From Bacteroidales bacterium (GTDB lineage: Bacteria > Bacteroidota > Bacteroidia > Bacteroidales > P3): DNA of 58,694 nucleotides. Below, one piece after another: positions 33,270 to 43,468 of the stretch. The notes under the pieces were generated by a model. The model saw only the letters and a list, made by a program, of their open reading frames with translations. It was not told the origin of the DNA and did not search any database. The DNA is taken from NCBI GenBank assembly GCA_016283745.1, contig JAEENM010000138.1:1-58694 (forward strand), in the 5' to 3' direction. Each line of letters begins with the position of its first letter. Positions within the stretch are counted from its first letter, which is position 1. A program made the position numbers and the translations under genes.

Positions 33270-34430
33270 CTAAAGTTTTCTGAGATACTGCAGTTCACCC
33301 GTTTTGGAGTCGAACACCGCTTCCACCTTGCGTGCCGGCAATTCCACCACGGTGCCGTACTGCGACACTTTTACAGTCTTCTGCTTGGTGAACGAAGGGG
33401 TGATGAAACTGACACGTACCACTTCGGGTATGCGGTATTTGAATGCCGACGAGCTGTTTTTCGAAGATTTCTTGCGGGCTCCCGACGATTTGGAGGGTTT
33501 TCCTTTGGCGTAGCGCGAAACGGCTCTAAGGCTGTTCTCGATAGTGAGGTTGCAGTAAACCGGTATCGCCTCTTCATCGGTGCTGTCCACTATGCCTTTT
33601 TGCGGCGAGAAACGGAACAGTTCAACAATCTGGTCGTCGACAACAACTTTGGACACTTCGGGTTCGACGTAAAACACCTTGGTGGTTTTCGTCTTGGATC
33701 CGGTAAAGAGCTGCAACAGACGTTTTTCCTCGCGGTCGAGCGACGAATAGACGAAATTTAGGGCGCTTTCGTTGTACGACGATTCGTACTCGCCGTAGAG
33801 TATCTCCATTTTCTTCTGCTGGATTTCGGAAATCTGCTTTGCCACCTCCTCGGCGCGCTGTTCGTCGTTTTTAGACACCGCCGAGCGGACATACGCCACA
33901 CTCTCTTCGTTGCCGGAATCGCCACTGCGTGTGTAAACGGTGTCCACCTGCTCGTAGATATTGTAGTTGGCTGTAGAATAAAGGAATTCGGCGATGTTCA
34001 GCTTCTCCACCTGCTCCACCTGATAATCGTCGGCAGTGCCTATCTCGGAGTAGCTACTGTTTACCGATTTGAGCAGCCCTTTTGGTGACACTTGCACGGA
34101 GATGTCGGAATTGCGCGGCTCGACGTAATAGAAATAGTCGGGGTCGGGTTCCGCCACGGCGGAGATATCCACTTCAGCGATATTCCAAGCACGGGAGTCG
34201 TCGACTTCTATGCCGAGATATTTTTCAGCATAGTCGGAATAGGGCGCAAGCTCGAAGTTGGTGTATTCGAAAGTAACAGCGACACGTATTTTCGTCTTGG
34301 GCAAAGAATAGAAAATACCGCCTTTGAGGTCTTGCGACGGGCGACCCTTCACTTGGGTTACTTTATATGAGCATCCGCTGACAATCAGCAAAGCCACCAA
34401 AAACGGAAAAAGTATGCTCTTTGTATTCAT
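33270..34430 (-). CDS. DUF4831 family lipoprotein
   Basis: A 386-residue lipoprotein (lipobox LLIVSGC, Cys20) of the Bacteroidota-specific DUF4831 family. The N-terminal domain starts GGIFYSLPKTKIRVAVTFE and continues with YFYYVEPRNSDISVQVSPKG; the middle has helices around EQRAEEVAKQISEIQQKKME; the C-terminus is a beta domain. A Lys/Ser-rich loop (about 315-330) precedes it. No catalytic motif seen. Its ATG overlaps the symporter stop by 4 bp (ATGA), so the two are translationally coupled. Function unknown. Confidence 0.8.
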   Translation of the reverse strand: MNTKSILFPFLVALLIVSGCSYKVTQVKGRPSQDLKGGIFYSLPKTKIRVAVTFEYTNFELAPYSDYAEKYLGIEVDDSRAWNIAEVDISAVAEPDPDYFYYVEPRNSDISVQVSPKGLLKSVNSSYSEIGTADDYQVEQVEKLNIAEFLYSTANYNIYEQVDTVYTRSGDSGNEESVAYVRSAVSKNDEQRAEEVAKQISEIQQKKMEILYGEYESSYNESALNFVYSSLDREEKRLLQLFTGSKTKTTKVFYVEPEVSKVVVDDQIVELFRFSPQKGIVDSTDEEAIPVYCNLTIENSLRAVSRYAKGKPSKSSGARKKSSKNSSSAFKYRIPEVVRVSFITPSFTKQKTVKVSQYGTVVELPARKVEAVFDSKTGELQYLRKL

Positions 34431-35908
34431 ATATTATTATATGTGTTATCTTTTTTTGACATAGCCAGAAGTCCGAGGAACGTTATCAAGCCATTGATAA
34501 TCAATATTTCAAAACCGAACTTATATCCCCAGAACCAATCTTCGGAATTCAGTTTGAGTATGTAACAAATTATCGGCGAGAGCACTGCCACCACGGGCAC
34601 CCAAGCGTCGCGGGTACGGCGTTTGGTGAAAAGGCCGAAACAGAAAAGTCCAAGCAACGGGCCGTAGGTGAAGCCCGCCACGTCGAACAACGTATCTATC
34701 AGTGACTGCGTGTGGAACGGCCTGAAGGCGATAATTACCAACAGGTACAACAAGGCAAACACTACATGCACCAAACGGCGGATTTTCAGCTCGTTGCGTT
34801 TTTTGTCGGAATCAGCCTTGCCAAAGCCGAGAAAATCGTAGCAGAACGTGGTTGTGAGTGCGGTCAAAGTACCGTCGGCACTGGAATAACCCGCGGCCAC
34901 CATTCCGAGTACGAACATCACCGCAGTGAAACCGCTGAGATTGAAGGCCACCGACGGGAAAATCTTATCGGGCACCACATTTCCGGCGGCATCGACAGGT
35001 AATTCGAAACCCGTTTGCGAGGCATAGGTAAGCAGGGCGGCGCCAAGGCAGAGGAACAAGATGTTCACCACGATGAACAGCAGACTGCTCGTCATTACAT
35101 TTTTCTGTGCGTCGCGCAGGCTTTTGCATGTGAGGTTTTTCTGCATCATATCCTGGTCCAAGCCTGTCATCGTGATGGTGATGAACATTCCCGAAAGAAT
35201 CTGTTTGATATAAAACTTAGGGGCGGAGGGGTCTGTTTCGAACATGCGAGTGTAGCCTTTTTCGGAGGCGTTGCTCAGCAGATCGCCCATGCCCATGTCG
35301 AGGTTTTTGAGTATGGCCACCACGGTGGCTATTGCCGCCAAAAGCAGGAAAGTGGTCTGCAGCGTGTCGGTCCACACCACGGTTTTTATGCCTCCACGGA
35401 AAGTGTAGAGCAGTATTATGGCTATAAACACCACGGCAGGCACCCAGAACGGAATGCCCCACGCGCTGAACACGAACTCATACAACACAAACACCACCAG
35501 ATACATACGCAGTGCCGAGCCCAGCAGTCGCGAGAGTATGAAAAACAGGGAGCCCGTTTTTTCGCTCGCCTTGCCAAACCGCACTTCTAGATAGGTGTAA
35601 ATGGAGGTGAGGTTGAGTTTGTAATACAACGGCAGCAACACAAGAGCTATTGCCGCGTAGCCGAGCACATAACCGAACACCAGCGGCATATAGGTCCACG
35701 CGCCGCCCTGCACGCCACCCGGCACCGACATAAAGGTAACGCCCGAAAGCGAAGCCCCTATCATGCCGTATGCCACCACATACCACGGCGACTTGCGGTT
35801 GCCGCGGAAAAAGGCGTCGTTGCCCGCCCCTTTGCGCGATGTGAGCCACATCACAAGGAACAGCAATGCCGTATAAATGACAAAACATATAAGTATTGTC
35901 GCCTCCAT
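34427..35908 (-). CDS. Sodium:solute symporter (SSS family)
   Basis: Inner-membrane secondary transporter of 493 residues with about 13 membrane helices. Family features: an N-terminal SRKGAGNDAFFRGNRKSPWY, then GMIGASLSGVTFMSVPGG (about 49-66), which forms the first unwound helix and sodium site, and FRGGIKTVVWTDTLQTTFLL (about 170-190), the family signature region. The close presence of DUF4831 and tRNA genes does not reveal the solute. Starts 9 bp after tyrS. Confidence 0.92.
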   Translation of the reverse strand: MEATILICFVIYTALLFLVMWLTSRKGAGNDAFFRGNRKSPWYVVAYGMIGASLSGVTFMSVPGGVQGGAWTYMPLVFGYVLGYAAIALVLLPLYYKLNLTSIYTYLEVRFGKASEKTGSLFFILSRLLGSALRMYLVVFVLYEFVFSAWGIPFWVPAVVFIAIILLYTFRGGIKTVVWTDTLQTTFLLLAAIATVVAILKNLDMGMGDLLSNASEKGYTRMFETDPSAPKFYIKQILSGMFITITMTGLDQDMMQKNLTCKSLRDAQKNVMTSSLLFIVVNILFLCLGAALLTYASQTGFELPVDAAGNVVPDKIFPSVAFNLSGFTAVMFVLGMVAAGYSSADGTLTALTTTFCYDFLGFGKADSDKKRNELKIRRLVHVVFALLYLLVIIAFRPFHTQSLIDTLFDVAGFTYGPLLGLFCFGLFTKRRTRDAWVPVVAVLSPIICYILKLNSEDWFWGYKFGFEILIINGLITFLGLLAMSKKDNTYNNI

Positions 35909-35917
35909 ACTCTACAG

Positions 35918-37198
35918 CTACTCTACTATAATAAGGTAGTAATTCTTTTTGCCTTTCTGTACCACGATGTACGAACCTGCCAGAATATCGTTGGCGGTAA
36001 CGTTGTAGCCTTCGGGGATTTTGGTCTTGTTGATGGAGATGGAGTTCTCCTTGAGGGCACGTTTTATCTCGCCTTTGGATGCGAACACGTTGGTCTCCAC
36101 TGCCAGCAGGTCAACCACATCGATTCCCGCTTCCACCTTGCTTTTGGCGATGGTGAACTGCGGAACGCCTTCGAACACGGAGGCAATGGTGCCTTTGTCG
36201 AGCTGCTGAAGCTGTTCGGTAGTGCCTTTTCCGAAAAGGATTTCGGAGGCCGCCACAGCCTGTTCGTAGTCTTTCTGCGAATGCACGCGAATGGTAAGTT
36301 CCTTGGCCAGAGCCTTTTGCAACAGACGCAGGTGCGGAGCTTGGGCATGTTCGGCTTCGAGAGCCTCTATCTCCTCTTTCGAGAGCATGGTGAAGATACG
36401 TATGTATTTCACCGAGTCCTCGTCGGAGCAGTTGAGCCAGAACTGGTAGAACTTGTAGGGCGAAGTCTTTTCGGGGTCGAGCCACACGTTGCCGCCTTCG
36501 GTCTTGCCGAACTTGGTGCCGTCGGCTTTGGTGATGAGGGGACAGGTGAGGGCAAACGCCTCTCCGCCTTCCATACGGCGTATCAGCTCGGTGCCGGTGG
36601 TGATGTTGCCCCACTGGTCGGAGCCGCCCATCTGCAGCTTGCAGCCTTTGGTGCGGTAGAGGGTGAGGAAATCGTAGCCCTGCAACAGCTGGTACGAGAA
36701 TTCGGTGAAGGAGATACCCGTTTCCATACGTTTTTTCACGGAGTCCTTGGCCATCATGTAGTTGACGGTTATGTGCTTGCCCACGTCGCGGATGAAGTCG
36801 AGGAAGAGGTAGTCTTTCATCCAGTCGTAGTTGTTGAGCAGTTCGGCGGCGTTTTCGCCGTTGTCGAAATCGAGGAATTTGGACAACTGTTTGCGTATGC
36901 CGTCCACGTTGTGCTGGATTTCCTCGGTGGTAAGGAGCTTGCGTTCGGCCGATTTGAACGAAGGGTCGCCGATCATGCCTGTGGCGCCGCCCACAAGGGC
37001 TATGGGTTTATGGCCTGCTGCCTGCAGGTGTTTGAGCATCATTATGCTAACAAGGTGTCCGATATGCAGCGAGTCGGCGGTGGGGTCGATACCCACGTAT
37101 GCCACGGTCATCTCTTTGTTGAGCTGTTCTTCGGTGCCTGGCATCATATCGTGGATCATACCACGCCATCTAAGTTCTTCTACAAAATTGGTTTTCAT
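35918..37198 (-). CDS. tyrS: Tyrosyl-tRNA synthetase
   Basis: Charges tRNA-Tyr. The 426-residue class I synthetase has the HIGH-type motif [10 protein letters not shown] (about 44-53), the tyrosine-binding QLLQGYDF and [12 protein letters not shown] segments, the KMSKS equivalent KFGKTEGG (about 231-238) and a C-terminal S4 RNA-binding domain (about 358-426). It heads the four-gene run with the symporter, DUF4831 and rnz. No promoter was found between it and the upstream terminator (37213-37247). Confidence 0.97.
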   Translation of the reverse strand: MKTNFVEELRWRGMIHDMMPGTEEQLNKEMTVAYVGIDPTADSLHIGHLVSIMMLKHLQAAGHKPIALVGGATGMIGDPSFKSAERKLLTTEEIQHNVDGIRKQLSKFLDFDNGENAAELLNNYDWMKDYLFLDFIRDVGKHITVNYMMAKDSVKKRMETGISFTEFSYQLLQGYDFLTLYRTKGCKLQMGGSDQWGNITTGTELIRRMEGGEAFALTCPLITKADGTKFGKTEGGNVWLDPEKTSPYKFYQFWLNCSDEDSVKYIRIFTMLSKEEIEALEAEHAQAPHLRLLQKALAKELTIRVHSQKDYEQAVAASEILFGKGTTEQLQQLDKGTIASVFEGVPQFTIAKSKVEAGIDVVDLLAVETNVFASKGEIKRALKENSISINKTKIPEGYNVTANDILAGSYIVVQKGKKNYYLIIVE

Positions 37199-37212
37199 TA
37201 TTATACGATGTT

Positions 37213-37247
37213 TAAAAAAAGAGGGTCATCGTGTACAATGACCCTCT
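37213..37247 (-). terminator. Terminator of the beta-propeller T9SS cargo gene
   Basis: AGAGGGTCAT/ATGACCCTCT (37220-37229 and 37238-37247), followed on the minus strand by a T run. Between the cargo gene stop (37270) and the tyrS start. Confidence 0.88.
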
Positions 37248-37269
37248 AGATATGTAAATGTCTAACTAA

Positions 37270-40200
37270 TTATTTCACTATCAGTTTGGAGGTCATCGGC
37301 TGAGTGCCTGCTGCTACGCGCACCACATAAACGCCCTTGTTCAGTTGGTCGCAAGGAATGATTTGTAAGTGTTTGCCGGCGGCAACTTTGCCCAGTGATT
37401 TTTTGTAAACAACCTTACCGGACATGTCGAACATCTGGATGTCGACGGTGGTGTTATCGCTAACTGTGAAATCTACGTAAGCGTGGTTTGTAGCGGGGTT
37501 GGGATAAACTTTCAGAGTGCTTTCGCCTGCCACATTCTGCGGTTCTTCGATAGAAATCTCGTTGGTGGTGTCAGTGATATACTGTTTATCCATGAACAAA
37601 CCACGTCCGTATGTAGCATAGTAGATAGCTCCTGGGTATTTTGTTTTACCCCATTTGTACACTTCTTCGTTGGCACCACTGATATATGTGGTCTGTTTGA
37701 ATTGCATGTTGTTGGTTTGCTGTTTGATAGCAAATACCGGTGTGCCGAAGAAATTGCCGTGAGCTGTCCAAGTCGGAGTGGAGTTGGAGATGTCGGAACT
37801 AATCAACAGACCGTTTTCTGAACCTACATAAACGTCACCCGATGTCATTTCTATCAATGAAGAGTAGAGAGGCATAGTGTTTTTAATGACTGTTTTCGGT
37901 GTCATAGTATAGCTTGTCTGTGTAGCGTTAGTCATATAATAAAGGTTGGGGGCATCCTCAAAATCTCCACAAGTAATAACAAGGTTATCCTCACCGTCGC
38001 GCGGGTCAAAAGCCAACGATGTTATTCTACGCTGCAGACGGTTGGAGTCGCCAAAGAATACAGTATCAACCTGCACAAGATATTTACCAGGCTGACCCAT
38101 ATACGGGGGTTCGTATTGCAATTGTTCAGCGTTGTTGGCTGCTAACATATTGTTGATACGAACAAGACGCGAGCCTCCGTCGACTTCATCGATAGCTATG
38201 TACAAGCAGTTACCATCATTGCTGATAGCAAGAGCGTGAGGAACCGATTTTTTGAAATTAATCAGTTCGTACCAAATCAGACGGGTTTTTGTGAAGTCTG
38301 TAGATTGTGGCGTCATATAAATTTTGTTCATACCGCCATTTGAAGCAGCTATAAAGAAACGGTTCTGAATTGGATTTTTAACGGTATGTCTGAGTTGGTC
38401 TTTTGCCACGAAAGTGCTGGGGAACACGTATTCGAAAGGATAGTCGAAGTGTCCGCGGCTACGCACGAGTATTGTGTCGCCTGCCATAATGGTGAAGTTG
38501 AGGCGGTCTTCGCTTGTGAGATCGGGGTTGCGGACATACAATATATCGTTACCACGTTTTACCCAAGAGTTTGTATCGATAGTAAAAGTAACGCTATCTT
38601 CAATAGTTTGATCATTTGTTGTCTCCCAAAGCAGCATAGCCGGAACAGGTGCTCCGGAGGAGAATTTTCCATTTATCAGATCCTGACCCATGTGCCAAGT
38701 CTGGGTGTTGGTGAAATCAGAGTAGTCGGCATAAGTTCTTCCCAAGTTGGAGCCTTCGCTGGAAACGAACAGGCAGCGTCTGCTTATTGGGGCAGTCATT
38801 TGGAACATCGACGATGCCACACCGCCGCCATTGCCCTGCCAAATAACCTGAGCTGTCGTGTTAACATCACCACTGTCGGAAGCGTTGCGCGATTGGATGA
38901 ACGGCATGGAATTATCTTGTGCACCGCCAAGTACGGAAGCATCGTTAGAGATTGCCACGCTATAGAACTGTGTAGTATTAAGTCCTTTATTATGCATTGT
39001 GTACGAGCTACCAGCATTGGTTGTGCTAAACACACCGCCATCAGTAGCCATATAGAACGTGTTGCCGTCAGTTGAATAATTGGGGAAAACAATATTATGA
39101 ATACCGGAATGAACAAAATAAGAGGAAGCATATACCTGACCCATGTAATTGCCTGCATTGAGGTCGCTTTCGGTGTATGCCGATTTTGTCCAAGTGTAGA
39201 GAGTTGCTCCGTCGAAACCTTCACCTATCCAAAGAGCGTTACCACCGACAGCAATTTTGCGTGGGTTGTTGGGGAACACTGTTATGGCGTTGTTGTGAGT
39301 TCCTTTGTTAGCACGGCTGAACAGCGTAACAGTAGATGTTGTGATTATATTCCAAACTTGTTGGTTGTTGGTAAGATAAACACCCTTGGACAAACCGTTT
39401 GTGTCTGCAATAACAGCATAAACGTAATTCTCGTCGGATGGAGCTACTGCGACTTCGATACGTCCAATATTTGTGGTGTCTAAATAGTTTCTCGAAATCT
39501 CAATCGGATTTTGAGTGTCGCTAAGAATATTGCCTATTTTGTAGATAGTATTTTTAGTAGTAAAATAGAGCATCATCTTGTTGTAAGACACGTCCAAATC
39601 CTTCACATCGCCGGAGAATATTTTTGTGGGACTATTGTTCCAGTCGGCTGCGGATTGGATTTTCCAACGGAACAGACCTGTGTTAGTTGCTGCATAGAAA
39701 TACAGAACATTGTTGTATTCGGCAGCGGCCAAACGGTTGATGTATGCCCAGTCACCAGTGTTATCGGCAATGGTGTCCGATGCAGGTGCTGTTGCAGGTA
39801 TTACGCTGTAGTTGTTAGCATCTACAAAACGGTACAAACCTCGGCCAACCGGGGCGGTGATGTTGTTGTTGATGCCGGACACACAGAAGCCTTCGCCTGT
39901 ACCTATATATAATACTCCGTCGGAAGTTTGAACCATACAAGAGATTGGCAGGGAAACCTCGGTCCCGTTAGGCAGCGTCATGGGAACTCTCTGCCAGTGC
40001 TGGCCACCGTCGGTTGTCTTAAACAAACCTCCAGCCACACCGCCTGCATACAATGTCTGGTTGGTGGAATCCTGATTGTCGAAAATCAAGCCCCTGATGC
40101 GGCCTGCAACATTGTCAGGACCAATTTCCACGATATCCTCTGTGGCGGACTTGGCGACTTTTGCAACTTTCTCCTTGTCGTTAGAATTGTTGAAAGCTCT

Positions 40201-40293
40201 TTTGTTGATGCTGAAATTGCCGCTAGTTGCAACAATAGTTCCTGCTGCAAAAACGCAAACAAACATTCCGATAAATAGTTTTTTTACCTTCAT
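37270..40293 (-). CDS. Large secreted beta-propeller protein with T9SS sorting domain
   Basis: A 1007-residue exported protein. Signal peptide about 1-22. The body is rich in beta strands with BNR/Asp-box-like turns, for example GGLFKTTDGGQHWQRV (about 85-100) and GGVFSTTNAGSSYTMHNKG (about 415-433), typical of sortilin- or sialidase-like propellers. The C-terminus is a type A T9SS sorting domain: LKVYPNPATNHAYVDFTV and MFDMSGKVVYKK, ending MTSKLIVK. No catalytic sialidase Arg triad could be confirmed. Likely surface-attached or released, with binding or structural role. Own -7 box at 40347-40354 and a terminator after it. Confidence 0.88.
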   Translation of the reverse strand: MKVKKLFIGMFVCVFAAGTIVATSGNFSINKRAFNNSNDKEKVAKVAKSATEDIVEIGPDNVAGRIRGLIFDNQDSTNQTLYAGGVAGGLFKTTDGGQHWQRVPMTLPNGTEVSLPISCMVQTSDGVLYIGTGEGFCVSGINNNITAPVGRGLYRFVDANNYSVIPATAPASDTIADNTGDWAYINRLAAAEYNNVLYFYAATNTGLFRWKIQSAADWNNSPTKIFSGDVKDLDVSYNKMMLYFTTKNTIYKIGNILSDTQNPIEISRNYLDTTNIGRIEVAVAPSDENYVYAVIADTNGLSKGVYLTNNQQVWNIITTSTVTLFSRANKGTHNNAITVFPNNPRKIAVGGNALWIGEGFDGATLYTWTKSAYTESDLNAGNYMGQVYASSYFVHSGIHNIVFPNYSTDGNTFYMATDGGVFSTTNAGSSYTMHNKGLNTTQFYSVAISNDASVLGGAQDNSMPFIQSRNASDSGDVNTTAQVIWQGNGGGVASSMFQMTAPISRRCLFVSSEGSNLGRTYADYSDFTNTQTWHMGQDLINGKFSSGAPVPAMLLWETTNDQTIEDSVTFTIDTNSWVKRGNDILYVRNPDLTSEDRLNFTIMAGDTILVRSRGHFDYPFEYVFPSTFVAKDQLRHTVKNPIQNRFFIAASNGGMNKIYMTPQSTDFTKTRLIWYELINFKKSVPHALAISNDGNCLYIAIDEVDGGSRLVRINNMLAANNAEQLQYEPPYMGQPGKYLVQVDTVFFGDSNRLQRRITSLAFDPRDGEDNLVITCGDFEDAPNLYYMTNATQTSYTMTPKTVIKNTMPLYSSLIEMTSGDVYVGSENGLLISSDISNSTPTWTAHGNFFGTPVFAIKQQTNNMQFKQTTYISGANEEVYKWGKTKYPGAIYYATYGRGLFMDKQYITDTTNEISIEEPQNVAGESTLKVYPNPATNHAYVDFTVSDNTTVDIQMFDMSGKVVYKKSLGKVAAGKHLQIIPCDQLNKGVYVVRVAAGTQPMTSKLIVK

Positions 40294-40346
40294 AAGATGT
40301 TTATAATTAGTTTACTATCTTTTTTTTTCGGTTTTAATACAAAAGG

Positions 40347-40354
40347 CAAAGATA
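40347..40354 (-). promoter_or_regulatory. -7 promoter box of the beta-propeller gene
   Basis: Minus strand TATCTTTG, about 54 bp upstream of the start codon at 40293. Confidence 0.5.
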
Positions 40355-40559
40355 ATATTTTTTTTTCAATTACACACAACTTTTGTCTATTTTTTATTTT
40401 TTTACTCACCGAAAGGTCTGATTATCCGCTGTTTTGCTGTTATTTTTTTATTTCGGACTTTTAGCAAATTAACATTTTTTAATAATAACATTATACGAAT
40501 AGAAGTGCTTTTGGCGTTTTGGGGGTGCATTTAAAATAATCACTTCAAAAAACAAATCA

Positions 40560-41555
40560 ATGGAAGAGACAATCGACATACGGGAACTAAACGAGAAAAT
40601 CCAAAGCGAAAGCGCTTTTGTGGACATTTTGAATTCTGAGATGCGCAAAAACATCGTTGGGCAGAAACACATGATCGAAAGCCTGATGATCAGCCTTCTG
40701 GCTAACGGACACATACTGCTCGAAGGTGTGCCCGGACTTGCCAAGACACTCACCATCACCTCGATGGCGGAGGCCATCCAGGCCAAGTTCAGCCGCATAC
40801 AGTTCACCCCCGACCTGCTGCCCGCCGACCTTATCGGAACGCTGATTTATAGTCAGAAAAACGAGAGTTTCAACGTGAAGAAAGGTCCCATCTTCTCCAA
40901 TTTCATCCTTGCCGACGAGATAAACCGCGCCCCGGCCAAAGTGCAGAGCGCGCTGCTGGAGGCCATGCAGGAACGTCAGGTTACCATAGGCGAAAGCACC
41001 TACAAGCTTGAGGAGCCGTTCCTCGTGCTCGCCACCCAGAACCCCATAGAGCAGGAAGGCACCTACCCACTGCCCGAAGCCCAGGTGGACCGTTTTATGA
41101 TGAAAGTGGTGATTTCGTACCCCAAAAAGGAGGAGGAAAAACAGATACTTCACCAGAGTCTGGCCAAAGAGGCGCCGGGAATAAAACCCGTACTGCGTCC
41201 CGAGGACATCATACGTGCCCGCTCGGTGGTCCGCGACGTGTATATGGACGAAAAAATCGAGAACTACATCACCGACATCATCTTCGCCACACGTTATCCC
41301 GAGGAGTTCAAGCTGGGCAAGCTGAAAGGACTTATCAGCTACGGCGCCTCGCCTCGTGGCTCGATAAACCTCGCCATCGCCGCCAAGGCCTACGCTTTCA
41401 TCAAACGCCGCGGCTACGTGATTCCCGAAGACATACGCGCCGTCTCGATGGACATACTGCGCCACCGTATCGGACTTACCTACGAGGCCGAAGCCGAAAA
41501 CATCACCTCGGAAGAGATTATCAACGAGATACTTAACAGCGTCGAAGTGCCCTGA
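40560..41555 (+). CDS. MoxR-type AAA+ ATPase, first gene of the Bat operon
   Basis: A 331-residue MoxR ATPase. Walker A is GVPGLAKT (56-63), Walker B ILADE (116-120), followed by INRAPAKVQSALLEAMQERQ and a sensor region LATQNPIEQEGTYPLPEAQ. MoxR ATPases act as chaperones, usually with von Willebrand factor A (VWA) proteins, which are encoded downstream here. It is followed after 51 bp by the DUF58 gene. No Bacteroidota-type promoter could be placed convincingly in the 266-bp upstream gap. Confidence 0.93.
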   Translation: MEETIDIRELNEKIQSESAFVDILNSEMRKNIVGQKHMIESLMISLLANGHILLEGVPGLAKTLTITSMAEAIQAKFSRIQFTPDLLPADLIGTLIYSQKNESFNVKKGPIFSNFILADEINRAPAKVQSALLEAMQERQVTIGESTYKLEEPFLVLATQNPIEQEGTYPLPEAQVDRFMMKVVISYPKKEEEKQILHQSLAKEAPGIKPVLRPEDIIRARSVVRDVYMDEKIENYITDIIFATRYPEEFKLGKLKGLISYGASPRGSINLAIAAKAYAFIKRRGYVIPEDIRAVSMDILRHRIGLTYEAEAENITSEEIINEILNSVEVP

Positions 41556-41606
41556 TCATAGTTATTACGTTAGTTTTTTCGACAAAAAAGACAGGACTGT
41601 AGATAA

Positions 41607-42485
41607 ATGGACAACGAGAAGGATTTATTCAAGCGGGTTCGCAAGATAGAGATCAAGGCGCGCGGACTGTCGCAGCAGATGTTCTCGGGCGAGTACCACA
41701 GCGCTTTCCGCGGACGCGGCATGGCTTTCAGCGAGGTGCGCGAGTACCAGTACGGCGACGACGTGCGCAACATCGACTGGAACGTCACCGCTCGTCTGAA
41801 CCACCCTTACGTGAAGATTTTCGAGGAAGAGCGCGAACTTACGGTGATGCTGCTTATCGACGTGAGCGGTTCCAACAACTTCGGCACGCACGTCAGCCTG
41901 AAAAAGGACATGATTGCCGAACTGGCCGCTGTGCTGGCTTTCTCCGCCATTCAGAACAACGACAAGGTGGGGGTGATTTTCTTCAGCAACAAGATAGAGA
42001 AATTCATCCCGCCGAAGAAAGGTTCCACGCACATACTCAGGATTATACGCGAGCTTATCACCTTCGAGCCCGAAAACACCGACACCGACATCGCACAAGC
42101 GTTGAAATATTTCACCAACGTGATAAAAAAACGCTCCACCACCTTCATTATCAGCGATTTCTACGACCGCAACTTCGACGAGCCTCTGAAAATTGCCGCC
42201 AAAAAGCACGACCTTGTGGCACTGCGCATTGCCGACCGCAACGAGCAAAGCCTGCCGCAGATGGGCTTGGTGAATTTCTTCGACCAAGAGAGCCAGAAAC
42301 GCATCTGCATCGACACCTCCGACGAAAGCGTTCGTAAGGCCTTCGCCAAGGCATACGCCGAACACGAAGAGCAGCTGCAGAACATTTTCACCAAATACGG
42401 AATCGACAACACGCTGATACTCACCGACGACGACTACGTGAAACCGCTTATGAAACTATTCAAGATGCGAGGACATAAAATGTAA
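41607..42485 (+). CDS. DUF58 domain protein (VWA-like) of the Bat operon
   Basis: A 292-residue protein with the DUF58 signature GRGMAFSEVREYQYGDDVRN (37-56) and DWNVTAR, followed by a VWA-like fold with DVSGSNN (Asp85). No membrane segment. It pairs with MoxR in many genomes and is probably the direct partner of the ATPase. The next gene starts 5 bp later. Confidence 0.9.
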   Translation: MDNEKDLFKRVRKIEIKARGLSQQMFSGEYHSAFRGRGMAFSEVREYQYGDDVRNIDWNVTARLNHPYVKIFEEERELTVMLLIDVSGSNNFGTHVSLKKDMIAELAAVLAFSAIQNNDKVGVIFFSNKIEKFIPPKKGSTHILRIIRELITFEPENTDTDIAQALKYFTNVIKKRSTTFIISDFYDRNFDEPLKIAAKKHDLVALRIADRNEQSLPQMGLVNFFDQESQKRICIDTSDESVRKAFAKAYAEHEEQLQNIFTKYGIDNTLILTDDDYVKPLMKLFKMRGHKM

Positions 42486-42490
42486 CACCG

Positions 42491-43465
42491 ATGACAAGAA
42501 TCAAATACATATTGGCCATTTTTTCGTTGTGCGCCTGCGTTGCGGCAAACGCGCAGATAAAGGTTTCGTCGTCGCTCGACACCACCGACATCACCATCGG
42601 CGACCACGTACGCCTTACTGTGTCGGCGGAAAACATGGGTGACGGATTCCTCCTCTTCCCTGCGCCAGACGAGATATCGCAAAACGGCATCGAAGTGATA
42701 AGCCAGAGTATGGACACCACCCGCGACAACGACGGTAAAATACTGAAAATCACCCAACTCTCAACAATAACATCGTTCACCGAAGGGCACGACACCATCA
42801 ACCCGCTTGCCGTGCGTTACCAACAGGGCTGCGACTCCGCCAATGCGATATGGACCGAGCCGATGTACCTCATCGTGAACAGCGTGGAGGTGGACACCAC
42901 ACAGGCTATCAAGGACATAGAGGACATCATGAGAGTCCCACTCACTTTCAAGGAGATACTTCCGTGGATACTGCTTGTGCTGGCCATCGCCGCAATAGTG
43001 GTGGGTCTGTATTTCTTACGTAAATATCTGAAAAACAAAAAGAAAGATACCCCCGTGGCACCCAAACCCGACATCCCGGCCGACACCCTCGCACTCTCGC
43101 AACTCGAAGACCTGCGCACGCAAGGGCTTTGGAAACAAGGCCGCGCCAAGGAATACCACACCAACCTCACCGATATTCTCCGCCAATATCTCTACAACCA
43201 ATACGACATCGACGCCGCCGAGATGACCTCCGACCAGATTACCGAAGCCTGCTCGGAAAAACAGGACATCAGCGCCGAACAGAACGACAACCTGCGTCAG
43301 ATTTTGCAGACCGCCGACCTCGTTAAATTCGCCAAAGCCGAGCCGCAGCCGTGGGAACACGACCGCTCGATGAGCCAGTCGGTGGATTTCGTGTCGCAAA
43401 CCGCCGCAGCCACCAAACAACGTCTGCTACTGATGCAGCAAAAACAAAACGACAAAACCGAATAA
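42491..43465 (+). CDS. Membrane-anchored BatD-like protein between DUF58 and BatA
   Basis: A 324-residue protein with a signal peptide (about 1-22, ending AANA), a beta-rich periplasmic domain (about 23-150), one membrane helix (about 160-178, WILLVLAIAAIVVGLYFL) and a cytoplasmic helical tail with LEDLRTQGLWKQGRAKEYHT and LTDILRQYLYNQY. The layout resembles a short BatD: oxygen-tolerance-type beta domain, helix, and a tail that occurs in similar form at the end of the true BatD at 47058. It has a cysteine in the signal region (CACVAANA) but not a clear lipobox. Exact family not certain. Confidence 0.7.
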   Translation: MTRIKYILAIFSLCACVAANAQIKVSSSLDTTDITIGDHVRLTVSAENMGDGFLLFPAPDEISQNGIEVISQSMDTTRDNDGKILKITQLSTITSFTEGHDTINPLAVRYQQGCDSANAIWTEPMYLIVNSVEVDTTQAIKDIEDIMRVPLTFKEILPWILLVLAIAAIVVGLYFLRKYLKNKKKDTPVAPKPDIPADTLALSQLEDLRTQGLWKQGRAKEYHTNLTDILRQYLYNQYDIDAAEMTSDQITEACSEKQDISAEQNDNLRQILQTADLVKFAKAEPQPWEHDRSMSQSVDFVSQTAAATKQRLLLMQQKQNDKTE

Positions 43466-43468
43466 GCC

